From Scolanthus callimorphus (lineage: Eukaryota > Cnidaria > Anthozoa > Actiniaria > Edwardsiidae): a stretch of DNA of 64,000 nucleotides. Of the stretch, positions 1 through 12,000 are shown piece after piece. Each line of letters opens with the position of its first letter. Position 1 is the stretch's first letter. The translations under genes and the position numbers were made by a program. The stretch lies in NCBI GenBank assembly GCA_033964015.1, contig CM066914.1:16881637-16945636 (forward strand), written 5' to 3'. Below the pieces are notes generated by a model that saw nothing but the letters and a program-made list of their open reading frames with translations, made no database searches and was not told the DNA's origin.

Positions 1-3000
1 GTTTTGCAGGAATTCCCTGTGTAAGATGCGAACCTTTTTGATAACGGGGGTTTTGAAAACGGGATTGAGTGTGGACATGAGGAATAGATAGGAATTCATC
101 CTTACCGTTTGTGTTTTTGGTCGAAGGCAGGTAGATCTCGTGCTCATGTTACAGTAGACCTGGAAAGCGTCTTTAGTTGATCCACCATTGGGATCGATCC
201 AGTAAATCCCTGGTGACGAAAAAAGTATAAACAGAAAAATATTAGAGGAATGAAGGGAGGAAAGGGGTAACGGGAGACGATGGGTAAATGTGATAAATTG
301 CCAAATGGCGAGTCAACTTAGAACGACACTCACTAGAATGATGTTTTGACAAAATGAAACCAATGAATTTGGTTCAGTTTTGACGATATTCATATTAACA
401 GCTCTATTATTGAATTTGCCAGTCACGATCTTGGTGACCTTTCTGTAGTACCTTAAGAAACGACTTAGGGGCCGCCCATTGGACTTTTGAGGGGGGAGGG
501 GAAAGGGCCGAAAAAATCTGCATCCTTTGTTTCATGGGAAAAAATAGTAAACTACAGCAAAATAAAAAGTCTTGCACGCCAAATGCCTCTGAAAAAATAT
601 CCTGCTCACCCCCAAAAGCCCCCCCCCCCCTCAAAAGTCAAATGGTCGGACCCTTAGCCGCTACACATGACGTAGCCACTGCTTGACATGGCTGTTCTAT
701 AACCGTTCCACCTATCGATACTATCTGAATTAACAAAGGATGCGGAAAGGCTTACCGCTCTTGTATTCGGGATAGCATGTAGCAAGGACTTTGCAGGTCT
801 TGGCGGGGGCTTCTCTGCTACCGCTGCGTCTCTCGAAATACATCATGTTCTCGGACAATCGGACGGTTTCATCGGCGATCTTTCCCATCTGTAGAATTGC
901 CAAGTATTCATCAAGGTTTTGTATTTCGTTTCATCCTTTCACCAATTTATGACAAATGTGGCCCTTTTGGCAGAGCGAAAATTTCATTTGATGTCGGCCC
1001 TTTTTCATTTTCGAACCGCACTCACCAGGTCACCACCGGCAACAATCTTCTCCTCCTCACCAAGAGATCGCCTCTGTAACGAGAAAAGGGTAGAGATGGA
1101 CATTAATATTATACCAGACTAATATTAAACAGACTAATATGAGGCCTGATTCTCGGAATAGTAGCGGTCTCACATTTCGAACCATATTTGGTAGTTTAAG
1201 ATTTTGTGTCTCGAAATTAAAATAAGAATAATCTGTATTATGGAAAGTTACAGTTTAAGTAAGAATATTTATTAGGATATATGTCAATACACAAATGCAT
1301 TATGAACGAGCGTATAGTATAGATAAACCGTTCTGTTCTATCCCAAGTAAGTGCGCTCGACGTTGTTGCCGCTGCATTTCACAGGGAATTTCTGCAGAAA
1401 CCCATCCGTGGGGAAAGCTGAATTTCCCAAGGTAACACGCATGGGAAGTCTTCAGAACACTTCCGAACACTTCACATTCTTCTACCGTGGGAAATTCAGC
1501 TTTTCCCACGGATGGGTTTCTGCAGAAATTCCCTGTGTTTCATCTACAGCTGTTTTTCAAGGCTTTTCACAGACGAGATTAGGCCAATATCTGGAAATTT
1601 AGCATCAAATATTAAGGCATTTCCGGCCCTCTCGCGGTCTAAAATTTCACTTTGGGGTTGGGGTTGCATGCCGTTGCATGCCTTAACCCCCTACAATTAT
1701 AAGAAGGACAATAAATGTTTTTCCGAGAGTGCCCCGGATATCAGCCTCGTACTCTCTAAGTGTAATTTATTTCGCCCAAGAATTAAACCACCATAGCCTG
1801 CGTGAGCTTGATTACACCGGGGCTAAGATGCAGGCTAACCAACCACATCAATATCAAGGTAAAAGGAACTTTTACAAAGAAGAAGATGAGGCACCTTTCG
1901 TGCAGGTCCAGGTCCAGGAACAAGTGGGACGGGTCCGGGTCCGACTGGTGCGGGGCCGGGGCCGCCGCCAGGTCCCTTGATAGGTCCTGCTCGTGATATT
2001 ACGGTCATAATAGGTGCAGCTTGACCAGCCTCTCCCTACGACAACAAACAACAAACTATGAATAGTCTGCTTATCAACAAAATGCTATATCGCGTTCTAC
2101 GAATCCACGCGGGTTGCCTTTGGTTTTAAATATCAGACCCTTTGGCAGACAAAAAATCCAAACGTGCAGCCTGCGTGTGGATTTTTAATATCGTCGCTAG
2201 GCCCTTTGGTCGACAAAAAAGATACTCCAACATTGCAAGTTTGGGTGGGTTTTCCTGTCCCTTTTTGTTAGACGAGTAAAGAAACATAAAGATATTTTGC
2301 AATGACGACAGAATTTGGCGAGTTATCTTCATATGCATGGAGACATTAGCACACTTGCATACTCGTATCTGCCTTCATTGTCTGCCAATTGTTTATATTT
2401 GCTTTATATTACACGTTCGCGAAAACTGAATGCACCCCAAACTCGTGCACCTTGCATGAATTCCTTTAGGGATTCGTCCCCTCAACATTTCACACTAGGT
2501 GATTAAATCCCTGCGACTTGTCCTTGCGACTTGTCCCGGGTTCATTGGGAAAAGAGAAATTTAGATTAAGATTTTGGGTCCTAAGCAAGAAACGTGTGGT
2601 ACGCCATTTGTCATTTTGTTAACACAAGGTCTAACAGGCCCAGACTTACCCTTGGTCCAGGAGGTCCAGGTGGTCCCTTAGAACAAGATAAACATTAAGT
2701 TAGTACATTACGTCTTGATGATGTTAGGGTTAAAAAGAAACTTGAAACAACAAATGTAAAGTCAAACGTTGAATAAGACGTACCCTACGGCCATCTGCGC
2801 CCTGTTAGAAGGAAGAGAACATGAAAGTCAGTTCTCAAACTCATAAATAATTCATCAAGATTATACAAAGAAAATTATACGAGTTGGAAACGCTTCTTTT
2901 TAGGAAAACATCTGATTAAGTGAAGTATACCATTATTATTTTATTTTATTTTTTATTTATCTTATTTCTTTTAATTCTATTATTGTAATTTTTACTACTA

Positions 3001-6000
3001 TTTTAATATTTTTATTGTACATTTTTATGATTTTAGATATCTTGCAATAACTTTTATTTTTCATAGGAATTTTAATCTAGGCCATGTTATCACCAATTGT
3101 AAATATCTTATCAGCTATTTCATTTTAAACTATTGTTATGATATATCATTGTAAAGCGCCACAGGATTTTAGTAGAAGCGGCGCTATATTAAATTGATTA
3201 TTATTATTATATAAGAACGTTTGGATACGCGATCTTAATTTGAATAGATTTTTGAGATTTCAGTCCTTTTTCTCGACAATAAATAATTCAAATAAAGTTC
3301 ATATATTAAATGATTCGTTTTCTCAACCCACTCCTCAGTGTTTCGACACACATGCAAACAAAACATGACGAGACTTGTAGTCGAGGTAGTAGTAGATTCA
3401 CTTTAATCATATGATTCAGAGGCGCCGCGTGGTCATTTTGTCAAGTACGCACAAATGCATATATCCGGTCAAAAACGTTATTTGAATACAAGCGTCTTGC
3501 CCTTGTTTCGAGCAAACGTTGCGCAAACAAAACTTTTTGGTTCACTTCAAGTACGCACATCGTAAAGGACGCTGCGCGCCTGTGATTGGGTTCATGAAAG
3601 TGGTAGCGAACAGACTTCGAGTTATGTAAAAATGGCGGACGTTACAGCTTGGTTATGTGTAAAAGCCAAAGCATTTTACTGAAATAGCGTTATTCATAGA
3701 AAAAAAAAACAAATAAATGAGGTAACAATACTTACAGGGAAGCCTCTTTGTCCCTAGAAGATACAAATAAATGTAATAAAGAGGTTAGTGCAAAAAACTC
3801 AACACGAGCAACAGTATGCATTATTTATCGACACTTATATGTTTCTGTTATTGATCAGTATACTCCTGAGAAGCTCTTCCTTAGTTCTTGCCCATGGGCT
3901 AAAGGGTTAATGTGAGCTGCAATCATGTTGTCGTTCATATACTCTCTTCAATTCGGTGCATGTTAAAATTGTGCTGCCTCCATTTAACAATTATACTTAG
4001 ACTGCTTGCAGCCCCTTCTCCGGCGAACGTCCGTAAATCGAGAGAAGCGAACCGCGTCTCTCTCTCCTGGTAACTCTACACTTGTAATCAAACCGAAGCG
4101 CGCAGCCGCGGGATTTCTCGATTTACGGACGTTCGCTTCTCTCGATTTACGGACGTTCGCCGGAGAAGGGGCTGCAAGCAGTCTAAATTATACTACGAGT
4201 TCGAGTTTTCTATGACTCAATAGACGAGGCGAGGCGCGTAGCCGCTGGAAATGGATGCTTTCTCCGATATAGTATGTTGCTAGGCTGTCAAGATGGCGGC
4301 CGGCTAACGGTCTTTGAGTTTCATAAAGCTCTAAAACATTTTAAAAATATTTATTATTCTTTGCAGAGCCATGTCTACAATATTTCGCGGACTTACCGGC
4401 CGACCCGTGTCACCCTTTGTTCCGCTGGGTCCTCGGGGGCCAATGAATCCAAAAGGTCCGGGGGATCCTTGAGGTCCGTCCACGCCCTAAAAAAAGATTA
4501 TTTTCAAATACTGAACATAGTTTCGAGCATCTACGGAGTTGGTTCCGTGTGCAAGAATCTGTGCGTTCACGTAGCTCTTACTAAGAAGATTCAAATCAGG
4601 AGGCTGTTATACGGAGCGTCTTCTCTAGGTATAGGTAGTGTAACAGCAAATTGGAATGATCGAGTTATTTTTAGAATCAGATTTTACGAAAACCACTTTC
4701 AGATATAACACTCGCTGAATGGTGAATGCTTTATGCTTGACGGAACGCTATGCACGAGGTCCTCAGGTCAAAGTCTGTCACTAATAGACCAAGCTAATAG
4801 ACCTCTATTTTATACCACGCTATAGAAAATTACATATCAAGAAAGTGCTGTCGTTTTTAAATCCGCGCGGGTTGCCTGGTGTTCAAAACGTGACTCAGGC
4901 TTCTCGGCGGGGGACAAAAACAAAATGGCGACCAAGAGAACGAAGTTTCTCGAGTATCTGCAAGTTTTGGTAAATTTTCCTGCTTTTTTCGCTAAGATAT
5001 GAGGAAAAGTACTTACAGACCTTCCAAATAAGGTAAGGGGGAATTCCTAATATGGAAGTTTTGCAACGTCGGCAAAATGACGTTTTACGTAAACGCAGTG
5101 CACGATGGGAAGGTTGAGTGGAATACCGCCGAATATACAACGCCATTCCTGCATTCTGATTGGCTGTATTTTCTGTGGCGTGGTATAAGTCTAGATATAA
5201 GGTTCATCTTACCTGGTCTCCAGGCTCCCCAGTACCTCCAGGTGATCCGGGATCTCCTTCGGGACCCTACAACAACGACAACACCAAACTCAACTCACAA
5301 ATTCAAGTTGCATATTATCTTCTAATACGCGAACACAGGTCACGAGAACGCACAAGACATGCCGCAGAAAAATGTAACCATAATTTTGCAAACACTGAAT
5401 GGTGTGTGTAAATAAAGATCTCTAGATCTCTGAAATAAGTCTGCGCTCACAGATGCGAACCGAAACCCACGACCTCCCAGACACTACACTGACACTCATA
5501 CCGCGGAGTTATTACATGTGCAAATATCAAACAAGTAAGAGTTAATTACCGAGATTCGAGGCAATAACCCAAATACATCCCAAGGGCCGTAGGCCCGCGG
5601 GATGTATTTGGGTTATTGCCGAGAATCGAGGTAATTAACTGGCTTATTACAGGATTGGCAAGGTTTTCAGAAAACTGGAACAAATGAAATGCATTCTTCA
5701 CATTGAATTTAAAAAATTTTGACAAGGAGTATAGTTTACAATTGAAAAGGATAGCGCATTCCGATAGGAACTATTGTTAGTTATTTAGCTGCTTTCATAG
5801 AAGTGCGCTCCCCAGAGAAACTTATTGCAATTTTTGCCATGCACAATAAAGTTGTGATGCTGAAGTAAATGAATGACAACTTTTATTCAACCATGATTGA
5901 CAAAGGTTTCCAAACACGAATTACGTCTTTTGTTTCCGTACAACAGCCAGTCCAATCAATCAAGCGGCCTTTTGTAAAAGCGCAACTCATTAAAGCGCAT

Positions 6001-9000
6001 TATTTTGGTCGGTACGTAGCTGCTTAAAGCTCCTCTCTGGTTGGAAAATACAACAATACAACCATTATTGACAAAGGTCCAAACAAAAAAAATATACAGC
6101 TTGAGTGAATTCATTTGTTAGCAGAACACGAATTATGTCTTTTGTTTTCGTACAAAATAGCCAGGCCAGCCAATCGAGTGGCTTTTTGTAAAAGCGCGAC
6201 TCATTCAAACGCTATTTTCGTTTGTACCACGCACTGACTGCTACTTGTCAATTTGCATAATGCTGAGTAACAACATGGATCGGAACTGCTTCAAGCTGGA
6301 GTAACTGAAGGCAAGTTTCAGGTATTTTGCGCTCGTTGGTTGTTCTCTAAGATAAGATATGTAAACGATTTCATCTGTATTTTCAGGTTTACCTGCTTGA
6401 ACACACTCTATGGGCCAGGAAACCAAGCAAGTTATAGGCTGGACAAACGCTTTATGGTTCAAGTCGGTTCAAGTGAAGGCGTTTCTCGGATATGGTGTTT
6501 TGTGGCGTTCAACGGGATTCGCGCATAAAGGATAATCAGGAGCAAATAGAGAGGATTTCAGATGACTGTCGTGAGTTATTCGCAATTACTTTGTAATTAC
6601 TCCTATAGGTTTTATTCAGAATTGCTGAAAGAACGTTGCGATTGGCCTCACTACAGTCATATGAAATCCGCTCTATTTAACAATAGGCCATGTTCGAATT
6701 ACGCTCCAATGCCTACAAACAATAACCTCAAGTCGAGGCTTTCTTCTGAAATTACTGTAAATGTATTAGAACTTGGAGAAAGCCTCGATTTGAAGCTTTT
6801 GTCTTGTGAGCATTGGAGCGTAATTCGAACCTGGCCTATTAGACAGATAGTCATATAGATGCATAAACTGAGATTACTTGGTGTTTTTTTCTCGGGATAA
6901 TATAAGTGTATGGATTTGAATTCCTAGGAAAAGAGTTTGGGGTGACTAGATTGGGTAGCGGTAAGTAGAATGTCCATGTATTTAACTGAGTTAAATACCT
7001 AATGTATATTTAATGAGGTATTTAACTCTGTATATACCCGGGATGTTCCACTTACATCTATTCAATTCTTTTCATCAGCCCCTCTCTTCCCTAGAGAATT
7101 TCAAATCCCTTCCCGGCTTTAAGTTACTTGCGAGGTATGTACGTTAGTTGGCGACCTCAAAAACACAATGGAAACCGTGTCAATCATGTAATAAGTTGGT
7201 GTACATACCGGTAGACCAGAGTTACCCTTGCGGCCAGGAGCGCCATTGTAGCCTCTCTCTCCCTAGAGGAAAGACAATACAATCTCTCGTTATTATTGCT
7301 TGTTTACTATGTCTCACACGAAAGAAGAAGAATACACAAATAAACCAGAATCAAACCAGAAGGCTAACCCCTTTCTTCCCAGAGGTGATCTATCTTAAAC
7401 CTATCCCAACCATATCAATGCATTGTCAAGAAAACAAGAAAGGAGAATTTCATGAATCATCCAATAAGTGATGAGCAACAGATGCAGGACCAAATTCTCC
7501 CATCAAGTGTATAGGGAAGTATAATTGTTTTGAGTAAGTAGACGTTCTATGTAGGTCTTGGTAGTGAATGGGTTAACAAGCCGGATATTGATTATAAATG
7601 AAATTATGGCGCCATCATTGGTCTAGCCCGCCTACCAATTTTTGTTTCTCTTTGAGAAAGCGCATTGTTCATTCGCTTAGCATCAAACATCAGTACACTT
7701 TTAGTAAACCAAAGCATTTTTGTTTCCTTTTAGTTGGGTGTTTGTCAAATGGCTGAGGCAACAACTCCATTTCTACTACAAATAAAGATCGTGAAAGATC
7801 AAGATTGAATACGTTTTACTTGTTTACCTTCGCTCCTCGCGCTCCTTGCTCTCCCTTAGCTCCCCTCGAACCTGGTGAACCCTGCAAAGCACGAACAAAA
7901 AAGTTAGTGTTTTTTTGCCGCATGCAAACGAACATTGGTAGAAAAACACTGGAAAGAACTCCTTATGCCGTTTACTTTAGGGTAAACAGTTTGGTGTGCA
8001 ATGCAAAACATGGAACATTCTTCTGAACCGGCGTGGCCGGATGGAGAATAAAAAAGTACATACCCTGTCTCCGACAATTCCTTCGGGGCCATCTGGTGCG
8101 TCCTCGCCGGCAGGTCCCTAGAAATACAGCATAGGAATACGATTAGATATGTTCTATCGGGTCAAACGATGTCAATTCTTCACGTTATATGGCGAAAGTT
8201 AAACGGAGACATGCGATAACTGTACGATATTTGATATTGTACGACATGGCGAACTCTAGCTAGTTAGTATAGAATAAGTATAGAATAATTTTTTTAGAAT
8301 AATAAAATTGATCGAGATGAAATTGATTGAGATGAGTATAATCTTATTTAGTATAAACCAACTAATGGTCTATTACAAATCCTGCATTCTGATTGGCTGA
8401 GCTACTAATGGTCTATTAGTGATAGACCGTGCCTGGCAAAACCACCACCTTTCTTTGCAAGAAAACTTGATTTTTTCAACATAAAATAATGGAATTCATT
8501 GCCATAATCGACCAACTAGTTGGTTTATACTAAAACAATTAGACCTCTCGTCCTCATGTGCTATGATATCAATAGACCATTCGGCCTTCGGCCTCATGGT
8601 CTATTCATCATAGCACATTCGGCCTTGAGGTCTAATTGTTAATTATACATGGTTGTTCTGTCAGAAGACTGTTTTCACAAAAACGTACAATAATATACAT
8701 CAGCCATATATGTATCTAAGCAAATAAAAACAGCTATAGCACGGTTCACTTTTTCCAAAGATTAACAGTCACTCCGTTTATACTATGTTTCAATGTAACT
8801 CGGGGTTCCTGTGTGCAAGACAAAACGGGTCAAGCAGAGCTTTATTATTGCCAATTCTTCCCGACTTTAATTTTTAATAGTTTTTAGTGAGTGCCCTTTG
8901 CGGTCTTTGTAGTCAATTTTTATATATACAAATACATACATATTTTATATCTTATAGTCTTCTTTTTATATACATATATTTCTGTAAATAACCGTAATTC

Positions 9001-12000
9001 AGCCTTTCAGTTATCTATCATCTTATCTATCATATCTATCTCTAACTTACGTAAGGAATATATTATATATATAAAGTAATGCATTACGCTATAGCTGAAG
9101 TTTCTCGGTCACCAGAAAGGTGCCCGCCCCAAAGCGTTAAAGCAAATGGCAATATTAAATATCTCCTAAATACTTTGACAGATCCAGTTGTTTAGACGCC
9201 GCTCTAAAGTCTTGGTTCTTATAATAATAATAAAAATACAAGTCTCCTGTCCATTCGCAGATCCTGTTGGAAATTCAAGGCAAATCTGAATGTACTTTAA
9301 AAACGAGTATAAATTTTTAAGATTCGGGTACCTTAGCTCCAGGACGTCCCGGTCACCAACGGGTCCCTGTGGTCCCTGTCGTCCTCGAAGGCCTGGGCTG
9401 CCTTGGGGACCAGGGTTACCGGAGTAGCCCTTGTTACCCTGTTGAACGACGAGACGAACAAAGAAAGATCAAACAAATGAATGCCGTTTAATTACATGGC
9501 GTTAAAATGGCCGGCCATGGGCTTACCTTTGTTCCGATGGTACCAGGTTGACCTGGGGTTCCACGTTGGCCAGGAATACCCTGAAGAAAGCAAAACAAAA
9601 TGAATTTACCAAAAGAATAGAAAAGGTTTAGCATATTAGCGTGTTTAAAAAGGACAAAGAAGAATATACGCTACTTACGTCTCGTCCTGGCGTACCACCA
9701 CGGCCGCGGGGTCCCTGTGGTCCTGCTTGACCCTGTAACCAGATAACAGCAAAACCCGGATTAGCAATCCACGACAAAATAGACCGGCGCATATTCCCTG
9801 CTATTTAGCATTTGTTCTTACCAGCTGGAAGTGCTCTTGTTCTTACCAGCTGTGCTGAACAAACGTACGGGCATCTATCTATCTCATCTAGTCAAAAGAA
9901 AACGTCAAATCCAAGAACAAATTCCAAGAATCGCTATCTATCTATCTCCTCAAATAAAAATCCGTGAACTCCAAGAACGAATTTCCAAGAATCGCGATCT
10001 AGGCCCAAGTAACGTAAGCAGTGCAGACTTTTATTGTTTGTAGACTTCGCGTCATCGCGTTTACATTGTTACAGTAAAACACGTATAGACGGCATAATTA
10101 AATATCTCTGATGGCAGTTCATACCTGCGATCCGATTCCACCGGCAGCTCCATCGTTGCCAGGCTCTCCTGGGTCACCCTAGCAACGAACCATACACGAG
10201 AAAAAGTTACCTCAACTATAGACGTGAAAGCTGACGGGGGAATAATTTTTAGTAACAGAAGTCTGCGCGATATCTTTAATATCTGCATAATACATACTCG
10301 TGGTCCCTGAGGGCCGCGTGGTCCCGAAGCTCCTCGGTCGCCAGCGTTACCCTGAAAAGTAGAGAGAACGATACCGAGACATTTTCACATGTGCGATAGG
10401 AAGAGTTACCAAAGATTACAGGGCTACTTACGGGTCCACCTGGCGTACCACGCTGACCTTGCTTTCCTGGCGAGCCGGGAGATCCCTAAAGGACAGATTC
10501 AATAAGAAGATTCAAACACTTATATACAGTGCTCAAACCATTCTCTTTATTCTCTTGAAGACAGACAGACAGACAGACAGGGAGACAAGCAAAGATACAA
10601 ACAGACAAACAAACAGACAGACATACAAACATACAGGATACATATAACAAACAAACAAACAGACATACAAGCAGAGGGGCAGAAACAAATAGAGAGACAA
10701 GCAAAGATATAGACAGACAAACAGACAGACAGACATACAAGCAAAGATACAACCAAACGAACAAACAAACAGAATACAAGAAGAGAAACAGAAAACAACA
10801 GGCTGACAAGAACACAGACCAGGGTCCGTACAGAATCCTCAGTGAAAATTTCCAAAACTTTCCAAATCCCATTCCAAAACGACACTATGAAAACAAATGA
10901 GTGGAATTCGCGCGCCGTGAAACAACGTTTTCGCGCACTTTTTGCGTAACACAGGAACCCCGCGCGCTAAATCAAAAACCCTCACGAGAGTGTTCAGTTC
11001 CTCGCGTATTTATAACATAATTTTCAATTTTATTTTTTCCGGTAGGTTATCAATAAATACAATAAAATGTATAGGCAGATATAATATATAATTATAATTT
11101 CAGAAAATTGAGACGAAAATTAATAACTTTTCCATAGCCCATTTGAAAAAGCTCCTTTTTCCAAAACTTTCCAGGTCCTGGAAAATGGCATTATTAATTC
11201 CAAAACCTGTACGGACCCTGACAGACAGACAGAAGAACAGAAAGACAAACAGACACATAGTGACAGCGACAGACAAACGCGACCAGCCGCAGACAAACGG
11301 AGGGACAAACAGACATACAAACAAAGAGACAGACATACAAACAAAGAGACAGACATACAAGCAAAGAGACACAGGAAGACAGAGAAAGGCAAGCACGGCA
11401 AGCCCCAGACAAGCGGAGGGACAAACAGACATGCAAAGAGACAGACATACAAGCAAAGAGACACAGGAAGACAGAGAAAGGCAAGCACGGCAAGCCACAG
11501 ACAAGCGGAGGGACAAACAGACATGCAAAGAGACAGACATACAAGCAAAGAGACACAGGTAGACAGAGAAAGGCCAGCACCGCAAGCCGCAGACAAACGG
11601 AGGGACAAACAGACATACAAACAAAGAGACAGACATACAAGCAGAGAGACACAGGTAGACAGAGAAAGGCAAGCACGGCCAGCCACAGACAAACGGACAA
11701 AAAAGGCAGATACACAAAAAGACAGACAGTTAAATGCACTACTTACGGGTCGGCCATCCTCTCCCCTCTTTCCACGTTTGCCATCTTTCCCGTGTGTTCC
11801 CTGCGAACATAAAAATGACATTTCAGAGCTCCTCGTCAAAGAAACCTTCTTTATTTCTCCTTTCTTTTATTAGAGGAAAGACCTTTCTTCAGAACTTTGA
11901 TCAGTTCCTTGTTGCGTATGCTTCATACACGAGAGAAATCATGGTGAGATGCTAAATCCGCTAATTTTTAGCGGAGCTCCTGCGCGGGCCGAAGGCCCGC

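Noticed and set aside
1351..1602. Overlapping short frames repeating GKAEFP and GKFSF on both strands
   Set aside because: They are translations of the two arms of the palindromic MITE at 1380-1537.
4274..4708. 144-codon plus-strand open frame
   Set aside because: It is antisense to the 90-bp collagen exon at 4397-4486 and resembles no known protein; the minus-strand Gly-X-Y exon explains the sequence.
10486..11839. Long minus-strand frames (up to 239 codons) encoding Cys/Leu/Val/Ser-rich repeats, and a 139-codon plus-strand frame
   Set aside because: They are conceptual translations of the ACAG-type microsatellite and minisatellite. Several registers are open at once, and real collagen exons (10432-10485, 11747-11800) lie beside them.
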